Source: Saccharofermentans sp. (GTDB taxonomy: Bacteria > Bacillota > Clostridia > Saccharofermentanales > Saccharofermentanaceae). From it: 64,000 bases of DNA. The position numbers were made by a program, and so were the translations under genes. The notes beneath the pieces are model-generated. The model was not told where the DNA came from. It searched no databases and saw only the letters and a program-made list of their open reading frames with translations. Location of the stretch: NCBI GenBank assembly GCA_016292145.1, contig JAEFBA010000002.1, positions 1-64,000 on the forward strand, written 5' to 3'. Below are positions 23,797-34,100 of the stretch, piece after piece (the stretch's first letter is position 1; every line of letters begins with the position of its first letter).

Positions 23797-24771
23797 ATGA
23801 GTAAGAAAGAACAAATACAGCAAGAGCAGCTTGCAGAGTGGACTCCGACGCAGTTATCACTCGGCAGCAGAATGGATAAGGATTTCAGGGTCAACTGGCA
23901 GCTTTATGTCATGTTCCTTTTCCCTGTAATCTATTACATTATCTTCAGATATATTCCGATGTTCGGTAATATCCTCGCTTTCCGTAAGTATTATGCCGGC
24001 GGCAATATCTTCGGCGAGGGCCCTCTTACTTTCAAATACTTCAAGCAGTTCATTACAGCTAAGCCGTTCTGGGATGCGTTCAAGAACACGCTCATCCTTA
24101 ACGGCCTTTATCTTCTTTTCAGATTCCCTTTAACACTTATCTTCGCTTTACTCTTGAACGAGATCAGGAATCTTCGCTGGAAGAAATTCGTTCAGACCGT
24201 ATCTTATCTCCCGCACTTTATCTCAATGGTTATCGTCTGCGGTATGATCAAGGAACTCCTTTCCACGAGCGGTCCTGTCAATGATATAATCTCCCAGCTC
24301 GGAGGAGAGAAGATCAACTTCATCGCAATGGCCGAATGGTTCAGAACGATCTTCGTGGCATCCGGTGTATGGCAGAGCTTAGGATGGGGAACGATACTCT
24401 ATCTTGCAGCTATGTCGGGAATCAATCCTTCACTTTATGAAGCAGCAACAGTTGACGGTGCTAATCACTTCCAGCAGGTATTGCACGTTACCATCCCCTG
24501 CATCCTTCCTACGATCGCAACTCTCCTTATCCTTGATATCGGCGGACTTGTAGGTTCAGGCGGAGCTTTCGAGAAGGTATACCTCCTTTACAGCCCTCTC
24601 ACATATGAGACATCTGATATCGTATCTACTTACGTATTCCGTATGGGTATCGAATCAGGAAGCATCAACTTCGCTACGGCAGTTGGTCTTTTCGAAGGTC
24701 TCATCAACTTAGTCCTTCTTACATGTGCGAACTTTGTATCACGCAAAGTAGCAAACACGAGTCTTTGGTAA
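23797..24771 (+). CDS. ABC sugar importer permease, LplB family
   Basis: 324 residues with six predicted spans. An N-terminal cytoplasmic tail of 45 residues is followed by YVMFLFPVIYYIIFRYIPMFG, shown here as LFPVIYYIIFRYIPMFG, typical of LplB. The EAA loop that contacts the ATPase is YEAATVDGANHFQQVLHVTIP (about 219-238; core EAATVDGA). LplB/YtcP pairs import aldouronates and other complex oligosaccharides using a shared MsmX-type ATPase encoded elsewhere, which explains why no ATPase gene is present. First gene of the importer operon. Confidence 0.92.
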   Translation: MSKKEQIQQEQLAEWTPTQLSLGSRMDKDFRVNWQLYVMFLFPVIYYIIFRYIPMFGNILAFRKYYAGGNIFGEGPLTFKYFKQFITAKPFWDAFKNTLILNGLYLLFRFPLTLIFALLLNEIRNLRWKKFVQTVSYLPHFISMVIVCGMIKELLSTSGPVNDIISQLGGEKINFIAMAEWFRTIFVASGVWQSLGWGTILYLAAMSGINPSLYEAATVDGANHFQQVLHVTIPCILPTIATLLILDIGGLVGSGGAFEKVYLLYSPLTYETSDIVSTYVFRMGIESGSINFATAVGLFEGLINLVLLTCANFVSRKVANTSLW

Positions 24772-24783
24772 GGGGGTAAGAAT

Positions 24784-25734
24784 ATGAGTGACATTACTAA
24801 TACAACACCTGAATTAAAGGGCGAGATCCATATTCATAATCCTAAGAATAAGATCAAGGAATCTGCAGCATACAAGACATTCACCGTATTCAATACTATA
24901 TTGATGATAGTGATCTCACTGGTAACGCTTTTCCCGTTCCTGTTCCTTATCCTTCAGTCTTTTACGTCTGATCATGCGATCATCGCCGGAGATCTTTCCA
25001 TTCAGGGATTCATTAACAAAGATCTTACTTTTGATGATTTCAGCATCAATACATATATCTATGTAATGACAAGAAACAATTATGAGTTCTTAAGATACTA
25101 CGGCAACACGATCTTCTATACGCTCATCGGTACCGTTTTATCTTTGTTCTTCTCATCGATCCTTGCATATCCGCTCTCAAAGCCGAAGCTCAGAGTAAAT
25201 AAGTTCCTTTCACCGTTCATCATCTTCACGATGTATTTCGGCGGCGGACTTATGGCAAACTACGTTTTGATGCTTAAGCTCGGTCTTAAGAACTCCATGT
25301 GGGGATTCATCCTTCCGATGCTCATTTCCACTTACTATGTAATCCTCATGAGATCATTCTTTATGAGTATCCCTAAGGATCTTGAGGAAGCAGGAGAGAT
25401 CGACGGTCTTAATAAATTCGGCGTTTTCAGGCACATAGCAATGCCTTTGTCGACACCTATCATTGCAACGATGACATTGTTCTATGCGGTCATGTACTGG
25501 AACAACTGGTTCAATGCAAAACTCTACCTGCAGGATAAGACTAAGTGGCCGGTAGCATACTTCCTCCAGACGATCATCAGAGGTGCAGGTGCATCTGATC
25601 CTGATGCGCAGAACATGGCAGCGAATATCAAGTCATGTGCGATGGTACTTACGGTTATCCCGATCATTTGTATCTATCCGTTCATTCAGAAATATTACGT
25701 ACAGGGCATGATGCTCGGCGGCGTAAAAGAGTAA
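24784..25734 (+). CDS. ABC sugar importer permease, YtcP (LplC) family
   Basis: 316 residues with six spans. Conserved features are ITLFPFLFLIL-like LVTLFPFLFLI, the periplasmic loop before a STYYVILMRSFF segment, and the EAA loop LEEAGEIDGLNKFGVFRHIAMP (core EEAGEIDG, about 200-207). It forms the heterodimeric channel with the LplB-type subunit, 12 bases upstream. AAGGGGG precedes the start. The substrate follows from the gene context, not from the sequence itself. Confidence 0.92.
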   Translation: MSDITNTTPELKGEIHIHNPKNKIKESAAYKTFTVFNTILMIVISLVTLFPFLFLILQSFTSDHAIIAGDLSIQGFINKDLTFDDFSINTYIYVMTRNNYEFLRYYGNTIFYTLIGTVLSLFFSSILAYPLSKPKLRVNKFLSPFIIFTMYFGGGLMANYVLMLKLGLKNSMWGFILPMLISTYYVILMRSFFMSIPKDLEEAGEIDGLNKFGVFRHIAMPLSTPIIATMTLFYAVMYWNNWFNAKLYLQDKTKWPVAYFLQTIIRGAGASDPDAQNMAANIKSCAMVLTVIPIICIYPFIQKYYVQGMMLGGVKE

Positions 25735-25796
25735 TCAGTTTGTGCTAAATGGGATTTCCCAACGGCAATAGAAAAATGTAAAGAAAGGAAACAGTT

Positions 25797-27530
25797 ATGA
25801 AGACAACAAAACTTGCAAAAGTAATGTCCGTAGGTCTTGCAGTTTCAATGCTCTCCAGCTTGGCAGCTTGCACAGGCGCTAATGAGAGTTCTGAGACAAC
25901 TACGATTCCCAGTCAGATCGAAACTCAGCCTACTGAGACTGAAGAAAACGTGCCCTACACATACGGCTTGGGAAAGACTTTTAAGGCTGACTCCCCCGTA
26001 ACCTACACAATGTTCTTCAGTGATGCATCATGGTATCCGATGGTCGATACTTGGAAGACGGAGGGTGTTTTCAAGAAGATCGAAGAGATGACAAATGTTA
26101 CTCTCGACATCAAGGCTTATGATAGCGGAGACTACATGGATCAGATCACACTCGACATCCAGGCAGGCAACGCAGCTTACATCATTCCTAAGATCTATGA
26201 TGATTCAAAGTTCGTAGATGGTGGCGCTATCGTTCCTATCTCTGACTATGTTAAGTACATGCCTTACTACACAGATTTCTACAACAAGTATGATCTCTCT
26301 AAGGACATCCAGACGATCACAAGATCCAATGGTAAGTACTACAAGCTCCCTGGTATGAAGGAATCCAACCTCATCAACTATTCTTTCGTTATCAGAAAGG
26401 ATATCTGGGACAAGGCAGGCGTTGACGTTGTTGCTCTCCAGAAGGATTGGACATGGGCAGACTTCCTCGAAGCTTTGAAGAAGGTTAAGTCCTACATGGT
26501 AGCTCAGGGTATGTGCAAAGAGTCCGACTACATCTGGTCTGACCTCTGGTGCGGTAACGAATCCGGTCAGGGTTCCGGCGGAAACCTCCTCGGTGTTATG
26601 GCAGCTACATACGATGTAAATGCCGGTTGGAACATCGGTAACGGTATGAGATACAACAAGGATCAGGATAAGTTCCTCTTCTCACCTGTATCTGATAATT
26701 ATAAGGAATTCCTTAAGACAGCTAACAGCTTTGTTGCAGCAGGCATCCTCGATCCTGAAACATTCACACAGGACGACGCTACAGCTACATCTAAGTACTA
26801 CAACGGCAAGACAGCTATCATGTCCATCAACCAGGGCCAGTGGGCTAACTATGAGCAGAACATGACAGCACAGCTCGGTGCAGGCAACTATGAGAACTAT
26901 GTAATCACAATGCCTATCGGTTCTACAAGAAACTCCACAGTATCTCCTGAGAGACTTGAGAACGGCGTTATGATCTCCAAGAAGGCTCTTGATGAACTCG
27001 GTGAAGACGGATTCATCCAGATGCTCAGATTCGTTGACTGGCTCTTCTATTCTCACGAAGCTTATGAGCTCACAAAGTGGGGCGTTAAGGGCGAGCACTA
27101 CACAGAAGAGAACGGCGTAAAGAAGCTTATGCCTGGTTTCTGCTGCTCTGGCTTAGGTTTCGGTAATGACGAAGCAGAGTCCATGACAGACATCAGACTC
27201 AAGTGGGGTTATGCAGGCGGTAACTTCTGGTACGGTGGTACTGTTGCAGAAATGTCTGACAACCTTACAGGACCTGTTGCTGATTATGTTGCACGTGACG
27301 CTCAGGACAGAGACGTTCCGCCTCTTGCACCTGGTCTCGCTCCTACACCTGATCAGAACGAAGAGATCAACCTCATCGCTACACCTCTCATCAGTAACGT
27401 TAATGCTTGGACACTCAAGTTCGTTACAGGACAGGCTAAGATCGACTCTCAGTGGGATGAGTATGTTAAGTCTTGCGAAGCACTTAACTATCAGGGTCTC
27501 GTAGACATCTACGCTCAGCTCTACAAATAA
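25797..27530 (+). CDS. Oligosaccharide-binding lipoprotein of the ABC importer
   Basis: 577 residues, the large size usual for LplA/LipO-type binding proteins. Signal peptide with lipobox LSSLAAC (Cys about 25), then a Ser/Thr/Glu-rich linker. The body has aromatic-rich segments (SDASWYPMVDTW, WTWADFLEALKKVK, NGKTAIMSINQGQWANYE) seen in sugar-binding lipoproteins of this group. It is the last gene of the importer unit and has a stronger bias to a few codons (for example gct/aca/ctc) than its neighbours, which suggests high expression. The ligand is probably an aldouronate oligomer. Confidence 0.92.
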   Translation: MKTTKLAKVMSVGLAVSMLSSLAACTGANESSETTTIPSQIETQPTETEENVPYTYGLGKTFKADSPVTYTMFFSDASWYPMVDTWKTEGVFKKIEEMTNVTLDIKAYDSGDYMDQITLDIQAGNAAYIIPKIYDDSKFVDGGAIVPISDYVKYMPYYTDFYNKYDLSKDIQTITRSNGKYYKLPGMKESNLINYSFVIRKDIWDKAGVDVVALQKDWTWADFLEALKKVKSYMVAQGMCKESDYIWSDLWCGNESGQGSGGNLLGVMAATYDVNAGWNIGNGMRYNKDQDKFLFSPVSDNYKEFLKTANSFVAAGILDPETFTQDDATATSKYYNGKTAIMSINQGQWANYEQNMTAQLGAGNYENYVITMPIGSTRNSTVSPERLENGVMISKKALDELGEDGFIQMLRFVDWLFYSHEAYELTKWGVKGEHYTEENGVKKLMPGFCCSGLGFGNDEAESMTDIRLKWGYAGGNFWYGGTVAEMSDNLTGPVADYVARDAQDRDVPPLAPGLAPTPDQNEEINLIATPLISNVNAWTLKFVTGQAKIDSQWDEYVKSCEALNYQGLVDIYAQLYK

Positions 27531-27559
27531 GCTATAGCTTAGATCACGTTAAGTTTAAC

Positions 27560-27592
27560 AAGGAGTTGTCTCGCAAGAGGCAACTCCTTTTT
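27560..27592 (+). terminator. Terminator of the importer operon
   Basis: AAGGAGTTGTCTC (27560-27572) pairs with GAGGCAACTCCTT around GCAA, followed by a T-run. Confidence 0.85.
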
Positions 27593-27700
27593 TATGGTCG
27601 TTTGTATAGCGGCCGGAGAGCGTGCTTATTGATTGTTTGATTTTTAGTCACTCGATTTCCGCTTCTCATGACATAAATAGTGCAACAACGGTCAGTCAAC

Positions 27701-27731
27701 ATTTTGGTCACGTTTTTTTCGTTACCAAAAT
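27701..27731. repeat. Inverted repeat around a T7 loop between convergent terminators
   Basis: ATTTTGGT-CA-CG (27701-27712) pairs with CG-TT-ACCAAAAT (27720-27731), leaving seven T as the loop. The rest of the 27593-27830 stretch holds no gene. The function is unclear; it may assist termination for uxaC. Confidence 0.5.
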
Positions 27732-27733
27732 AT

Positions 27734-27763
27734 AAAAAAGCTGTCAGGGAATAACCTGACAGC
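27734..27763 (-). terminator. Terminator of uxaC
   Basis: GCTGTCAGG (27740-27748) pairs with CCTGACAGC (27755-27763). On the minus strand it is followed by six T. Confidence 0.85.
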
Positions 27764-27830
27764 CAAAATATTGAGAATCATTGGAAAAACGACCGTTGTA
27801 ACAATGTTACATTCGACGGTTTATGGCTTT

Positions 27831-29237
27831 TTAAGCCTCGAACATATTCCTTGAATTCCTGTAGCAGACCCTCTCGACTATGTCCTTAAGGATGCGTTTG
27901 TCGTGGGGGAACCTGCCGCGCTCGACTTCCGTTCCGAGATAGTTGCAGAAGATCCTTCTGAAGTATTCATGTCTCGTATAAGACAGGAAGCACCTGGAAT
28001 CTGTGAGCATTCCCATGAAGCAGGGAAGAGAGCTCTGGGCACAAAGTGACTTCAGATGCTCTTCCATGCCTAGGAGATTGTCATTAAACCACCAGGCAGC
28101 TCCGTGTGAGATCTTGCCGGGCACACTGCCGTCGTTATATGCGCCGCACAATGTGTCAATAACGGTATTGTCCGTAGGATTCAATGAATAGATGATCATC
28201 TTAGGAAGAAGACCTTCGCTGTTAAGCTCATCCATATAACCAGTAAGAGGTGTCACGAAATCAAAAGAACCCGTGATGATGTCACATCCGCAGTTGATGC
28301 CAACCTTATTGAGCATGCCGGAATTGACATTTCTCTTGCAGCCGAAATGAAGCTGCATCGTCCATCCGCGCTTTGCATATTCGCGTGCAAAGAATAGCAT
28401 GAGGTCGGTCTTATAAGCCGTAAGTTCTTCGAAGCTGAGACTTATGTCAGGAGAAGACAGCTTTTTGGAGAGCACATCATCTGAAGTAACACTTAAGTCT
28501 TTACCGTACCAGATGTATTCAGTGCCGTGATCAGAGAGCCTGCATCCCATGGCTTCGAAAAGATCGAGCCTTGAGATCAGGGCCTGCTTAAGATCATTTA
28601 CCGTAGTTATCTTCATGCCTGATACAGATTCAAGTCTTGCAAGATATTCATTGAAGCTCTTCTTCTCGATATCAACGATATTGTCAGGCCTGAATGCCGG
28701 AAGAACCTTGGTCTCAAATCCTGAGTCTTTGATCTGCTTGTGATAGATAAGTGAATCACAGGGATCGTCGGTCGTGCAGATCAGCTCGACATTGGACTTT
28801 CTCATGATGCTCCTTGCGGATAACTGTCCTGAAGCGAGCATCTCATTTGCCTTATTCCAGATATTTTCCGCATTTAATACCGTAATCGGCTCTTCGATAC
28901 CGAAGTATCTTGAGAGCTCAAGATTAGTCCAGTGGTATAAGGGATTTCCGAAGGCTGATTCAACGGCCTTGGCCCACATCATGAACTTCTCCTTATCTGT
29001 GGCATCGCCGGTGATGAAGCGTTCATCGATACCGGCTGTCCTCATAAGACGCCATTTATAGTGGTCGCCTCCGAGCCAGAGCTTTGTAATGTTCTCATAG
29101 TTGATATCTTCCGCGATCTCTTTTGACTCGATGTGACAGTGATAGTCGACTATCGGGAGATCTTTTGCATACTCGTTATAAAGTGTGAGGGCGGTGTTGT
29201 TTTCCAGAAGGAAGTTGTCGCCTGTTAAACTCTTCAT
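27831..29237 (-). CDS. uxaC: Glucuronate isomerase (uronate isomerase)
   Basis: 468 residues, full length for UxaC. The N-terminal VDYHCHIESKEIAEDI carries the metal-binding His of the amidohydrolase-like barrel. Other landmarks are LWLGGDHYKWRLMR (about 54-67), TDDPCDSL (about 156-163) and the C-terminal DSRCFLSYTRHEYFRRI. It converts glucuronate to fructuronate (or galacturonate to tagaturonate), the first intracellular step for uxuB. Divergent from kdgA-kdgK over a 104-base region; GAGGTGA is the ribosome site. Confidence 0.95.
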   Translation of the reverse strand: MKSLTGDNFLLENNTALTLYNEYAKDLPIVDYHCHIESKEIAEDINYENITKLWLGGDHYKWRLMRTAGIDERFITGDATDKEKFMMWAKAVESAFGNPLYHWTNLELSRYFGIEEPITVLNAENIWNKANEMLASGQLSARSIMRKSNVELICTTDDPCDSLIYHKQIKDSGFETKVLPAFRPDNIVDIEKKSFNEYLARLESVSGMKITTVNDLKQALISRLDLFEAMGCRLSDHGTEYIWYGKDLSVTSDDVLSKKLSSPDISLSFEELTAYKTDLMLFFAREYAKRGWTMQLHFGCKRNVNSGMLNKVGINCGCDIITGSFDFVTPLTGYMDELNSEGLLPKMIIYSLNPTDNTVIDTLCGAYNDGSVPGKISHGAAWWFNDNLLGMEEHLKSLCAQSSLPCFMGMLTDSRCFLSYTRHEYFRRIFCNYLGTEVERGRFPHDKRILKDIVERVCYRNSRNMFEA

Positions 29238-29307
29238 AATTCACCTCGGTTTTATTGTATAACTCATATAAAATAACTTATTTTTGTTTTAATCGCAACC
29301 AAAAGTA

Positions 29308-29320
29308 TGGTAGAATACCA
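29308..29320. promoter_or_regulatory. kdgA promoter -10 with overlapping palindrome
   Basis: TAGAAT (29311-29316) is the likely -10. It lies inside TGGTA-GAA-TACCA (29308-29320), a palindrome of a type bound by FCD-GntR regulators. The -35 (TTTAAT, 29288-29293) is weak. Confidence 0.5.
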
Positions 29321-29341
29321 GTTGTTTGAGAGGTGATTTTT

Positions 29342-29977
29342 ATGACGTTTTTTGAAAAGGTTTACAGCACCGGAATAGTACCGGTAGTAGTATTGAATAA
29401 TGCCGATGATGCGGTGCCGCTCGCAAAGGCGCTGCTCAAGGGCGGCATAGACTTCATGGAGATAACTTTCAGGACGGAATGTGCCGCTGATTCTATTGCC
29501 ATGATCGCGAAAGAAGTACCCGAGATGACTGTCGGTGCAGGCACGGTTATCAATGTTGAACAGGCAGCTTTGGCAGTTAAGAACGGCGCTAAGTTCATCG
29601 TTTCTCCCGGCCTTGATGAGGGCGTCGTTATCTGGGCGAAGGAAAATAATATCCCTGTGATTCCGGGATGCGTTACTCCGTCTGAGATCATGAAGGCGAT
29701 CGGTCTGGGGCTTAATGTCGTTAAGTTCTTCCCGGCTGATGTTTTCGGCGGGATCAAAGCTATAAAGGCTTTGTCAGCACCTTTCGGACAGGTTAAGTTC
29801 CTGCCGACAGGAGGCGTCTCCGAAGCAAATCTCAAGGACTTCATCGAGAACAAATCCATTGCTGCAATCGGCGGAAGCTGGGTATGCAAGAAGGATGACA
29901 TAGCAAACCACGATTGGGATAAAATAACTGCATTATCAGCCAATGCGGTAAAGATCATTAAGGAGACTAGAGCATGA
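29342..29977 (+). CDS. kdgA: 2-keto-3-deoxy-6-phosphogluconate (KDPG) aldolase
   Basis: 211 residues from ATG 29342; the GTG at 29333 overlaps the ribosome site GAGAGGTG. Class I aldolase barrel with the catalytic Glu in [10 protein letters not shown] (about 36-45), phosphate-binding GAGTVIN and the Schiff-base Lys in [13 protein letters not shown] (about 126-138). It splits KDPG into pyruvate and glyceraldehyde 3-phosphate, the last step of hexuronate breakdown. Its stop overlaps the kdgK start by 4 bases. Confidence 0.93.
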   Translation: MTFFEKVYSTGIVPVVVLNNADDAVPLAKALLKGGIDFMEITFRTECAADSIAMIAKEVPEMTVGAGTVINVEQAALAVKNGAKFIVSPGLDEGVVIWAKENNIPVIPGCVTPSEIMKAIGLGLNVVKFFPADVFGGIKAIKALSAPFGQVKFLPTGGVSEANLKDFIENKSIAAIGGSWVCKKDDIANHDWDKITALSANAVKIIKETRA

Positions 29978-31002
29978 GCAAATATCTGACTTTCGGCGAA
30001 TTGATGTTAAGACTTAAGAGCCCCGGCAGGGAGAGATTCCTGCAGTCTCCCTCACTGGAAGCGACTTTCGGCGGCGGTGAGGCTAATGTTGCTGTATCAC
30101 TTGCAAATTACGGGCTCGAAGCAGAGTTCTTATCTGTAATTCCTGATAATGCTATAGGTGATGCTGCTATTGGCGAACTCAGAAGATTTAATGTCGATAC
30201 ATCCAAGGTCATCCGCACCGCAGGCAGAATGGGCATCTACTATCTCGAGACCGGTGCTAACCAGCGTGCGAGCAAGGTTATCTACGACAGGGCATATTCT
30301 GCGATCTCACTTTTCGCGCCTGAGGGATACGACTGGGATAAGGTCTATGAAGACGTAAAGTGGCTTCACATCTCAGGCATTACACCTGCTATTTCTGAGG
30401 AGACCAAGGATGCTTCGATCCTTGCTGTTAAGGAAGCAAAGAAGAGGGGTGTTACTGTCTCGATCGATCTTAACTACCGCAAGAACCTCTGGAAATACGG
30501 TGTTGATGCTAAGGAAGTCATGACCGAGATGACAAAGTATGCAGACATCATCATCGCTAATGAGGAAGACTGCCAGAAGTCTTTGGGTCTTAAGTGCGAG
30601 AGCAATGTCGAAGGCGGCAAGCTCAACCAGGAAGATTATAAGAAATTGAGCGATTCGCTCCTTGAGAAGTTCCCGAACGTTAAGAAGGTAGCTATCACAT
30701 TAAGGGAGAGCAAGAGCGCAGATATCAATTTCTGGGCAGCAGCTCTTAATAACGGCACGGATTTCATCGTAAGCCGTAAATACGAGATGTATGACATCGT
30801 TGACAGAGTAGGCGGCGGAGACTCTTTTGCAGGCGGCCTCATCTATGGCCTTAATGAGCTGGCAGATGACAGGGAAGCGCTTGAATTTGCAGTTGCTGCA
30901 AGCTGCTTAAAGCACACCATCGACGGTGACTTCAACAGGGTTACGATCGATGAGGTCACAAAACTCGCAAAAGGTGACGGATCCGGCAGAGTCCAGAGAT
31001 AA
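29974..31002 (+). CDS. kdgK: 2-keto-3-deoxygluconate kinase, PfkB family
   Basis: 342 residues. PfkB family: N-terminal [12 protein letters not shown], the substrate-binding [17 protein letters not shown] (about 29-45), and the C-terminal ATP/anion-hole motif [15 protein letters not shown] with the catalytic Asp (about 271-285). It phosphorylates KDG from UxuA to KDPG for KdgA. Translationally coupled to kdgA (ATGA overlap). No terminator is obvious after it; a long hairpin lies at 31039-31083. Confidence 0.92.
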   Translation: MSKYLTFGELMLRLKSPGRERFLQSPSLEATFGGGEANVAVSLANYGLEAEFLSVIPDNAIGDAAIGELRRFNVDTSKVIRTAGRMGIYYLETGANQRASKVIYDRAYSAISLFAPEGYDWDKVYEDVKWLHISGITPAISEETKDASILAVKEAKKRGVTVSIDLNYRKNLWKYGVDAKEVMTEMTKYADIIIANEEDCQKSLGLKCESNVEGGKLNQEDYKKLSDSLLEKFPNVKKVAITLRESKSADINFWAAALNNGTDFIVSRKYEMYDIVDRVGGGDSFAGGLIYGLNELADDREALEFAVAASCLKHTIDGDFNRVTIDEVTKLAKGDGSGRVQR

Positions 31003-31038
31003 AGACTTCGGTTTAACAGTGTAAAAAAGTTAGGCAAA

Positions 31039-31083
31039 ATTGTTGTAATAAATACTTTGACTATCAAAGCTATTTACAACAAT
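31039..31083. repeat. Long imperfect hairpin downstream of kdgK
   Basis: ATTGTTGTAA (31039-31048) pairs with TTACAACAAT (31074-31083), and inside it CTTTGA-CTA-TCAAAG forms the tip. No T-run follows, so it is not a standard terminator. It lies 58 bases before the next start codon and may be an operator or leader element. Confidence 0.55.
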
Positions 31084-31140
31084 CCTTTGTGAATGCTAAT
31101 ATCCCGGTATCAGAGCTTCTTGATAAAGGAGGATGATGAT

Positions 31141-34100
31141 ATGGATTTGTTAGGGTTTAGGCGTATTTTGGACTCAACACCTTTTGCTGTTCTTGCAGTT
31201 GCATTTGGTGTTTTGTTTGTTGTTTTCTTAGTCAAGTATATTCAGAGAGGCCGCAGAATAACTGAACTGGAGCGTATGATCAAGGAACGCGATCCGGAAT
31301 TGTTTTCGCAGCTCTATCCTTTATATCGTGCTCCCGTTCAGCAGCCTGATCAGCAATCGGCTCAGCAGGTATATCAGCCTGTTCAAAAACCGGTCGTACA
31401 GCCTGTTCAGCAGCCGGTACAGCAAGCTCAACAGCCTATATATCAACCGGTTCAGCAAGTTCAACAGCCGGTATATCAACCGGTTCAGCAGCAAGTTCAG
31501 CAACCTGTTCAGCAGCCTGTAAAGCAGGCAGCTGCGGCCACATATGTTCATACACCTGCTGTTCAGACTCAGGTTGTTTCATCACCTGTAACTGCTCCGG
31601 TTTCTGCTCCCAAAGCAGCTCCAGCACCTGCTCCGGCAATTGCTGCGGCACCTGCTCCGGCAGCTGCGCCTGCAACAACTTATCAGTCAACGGCTGTTGC
31701 TGCTCAAAAGCCTAAGCGCGAGAAGTTCTTCAGCAGCATCAATATCACATTCGGTATCGGCGTACTGCTCCTTACGATGGTAGGCGCAACGTTCATGACG
31801 GGATCATGGGAATGGATGTCTGATGCGGTAAGAGTTATAGGCCTTATCGCAATAGTTGTCATGATCTACGGAATGTCTTTATTTGCAGGAAAAGGATTAA
31901 AGCTGCAGCAGACAGGTTTTGCTCTTTACACGCTCGCAAGTCTTTTGGGACCTATCGTTGTTATAGGCATGGGAGTCTATGAATTGTTCGGCTCATCTTT
32001 CTCGTTTAGTAACGGAAAGGGCTGGATAGTGGCGTCTGTTGCTTCATTTGTTCTTCTCTTATCTTCGATAGGAGGAAGATTCATTTTTAAAGAAAAAGGC
32101 AAAGTCAATGTTTACCGCACTACAACTTATATAGCGCTTACATGGCTTGTTGTTTTCCTGTCTGCTATGGCAGGGCAGGCAAGCCCGGAGGTCAGCGAAT
32201 GGACAGCGATCTGTCTGGGTCTTGCGACGCTTGCCCTGATGCTGAGGATCGCTTCACTTATTCCTTTGTTCAGGGAAGAGATCTTCTTCAGAGTCTATGC
32301 AGAAGTAATGACTTATGTACCTGCTATATTACTGCTCTTTACTATAGCTTTTGCTGATGTTGCGATTGTTGCGGGTACTGTAGTTGAATTCATAGCTCTT
32401 GTTTTGTTTGCCAAGTTCGCGAAAGGCAGGGGCTGGGTAAAATACATAACTCCTGTGATGGGATTCCTGATAGAGATATCCTTGGTTATTTTCCTGGATT
32501 CGGACAATATGGTTCTCGTTACTTCGGTCATGATGGTGCTCACAGTTCTGCTCTTCGTGATCCACAAGATCCTTAAGATATCTTCATGGGCTTCGGATAC
32601 GGTTCTTCCAATAGTCCTGAACACGATAGCAGCGATCATGTCGATAGAAGACTGCCCTATAATGGGCGTTATATCATGCTTCCTCCTGATTGTTCTCTTC
32701 GTTTTCAGGATGACAGCAGAACCGGTATTTGCAAGTAAAGAAAACAAGTTTGCGAAATTCTTCAGAAAAGAGGTTTCAGTTACGGAGCAGGTCTTCATGG
32801 CTGTTCTTACCACGATCTATTACTACATCGGAGTAATAATGCTTTACTTCGTTCCTGAGGATAATCCCGTCTCCGGAAATATATATTTCCCTGTAATGGC
32901 ATTGATCCCTGCGGTCATCATTCTGATCTTCAGATTTGCAACAAAAGATGATCTGAGGCTCAAGCTGATTGGCTTTATAATGTCGGGATTATCTCTTGCT
33001 GTAAGCTTTTTCTCGCTCTTTGCTTATACAACGGACATGATACTCTGCAAAGACCTTTATGTATGTGCATGGCTCCTGGTTTTTGCTTTCATTCTTCTGG
33101 CTGTCAGCTGTAATGTTGATGCGATCAAGAGCCGTAGGATCGGTATTGGCCAGATAGCATGGATTTCCGCATGCATCAACTCTTTGTCTATCGGCATATT
33201 CCTCATGATCGAGTTCAATGCTCAGCAGGAGTGGGGATTGGAGTTTATCCCTGAAGATTATATCGATCTCACAAGACAGATAGCTGCGCTCATATTCCTC
33301 GTGATCAATGTGGCATTGGTGGCAGTGGCATTCTTCAAGAGAAAACTTGAAAATGAGAATTTCACGGCGTTAAAGTACTTCTCCCTGGCATTTTCGATGA
33401 TCTGGTTCATCTGCGCGGGATTCCTTATCGGACCTAATTGGCAGTTATTTGCAATAGCGGTTGTTTTTGCGGTTATCCTGGCTCTGTTTAAGGCTGAATT
33501 CTTTACTATCGTTCCTATATTTGCAGCGGAGTTGGCTCTGATAAGCGAGGTTACGAAGATAGACAGTGATGATCTGAACAATGTCCTGATGATCGTCCTG
33601 GCGCTTGCGGTTGCAGGTTTGGGAAGGCTTCTGTTCAGAAAGACCATGTTCTCCGAAAAGGGAGTGGACTATCTTACGCTTACATCGTGGTTCTTCCTTT
33701 TCGGAACAAGATTTGAAGATTATATGCCTATGGCATTCTGCTTTACTATTGCGATCCTGATAATGAATATCGCAGGCAGGGTAAGGGTGCCGTTTAGAGT
33801 AATATTGACTTTTGCCACGGTATTCTGCTGCATAGGCATCCTCGCACAGCCCTATCTCGAATATCCTGAGGTTATCGCTTTCGAGATCAATCTCGCTTTG
33901 ATACTCGGAACTCTGTTATTGATCTGCAAGGTGATAAAGCCATTCCCGGCAGAGAGTGCCAAGTATATCTGGTTTACGGGAGTATCTGTTGCACTGGTTG
34001 CAGAGGGCATCTCTGCGGCAGTCACCGGAGAAGGTACAGACCTCATAATCGTCGGAACTGCTGCTATCGGAATCTTTATCTTCTCATTCATCAGGCGTCT

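Noticed and set aside
32313-32813. 166-codon minus frame inside the giant membrane protein gene
   Set aside because: Opposite-strand reading of hydrophobic codons, no ribosome site or promoter.
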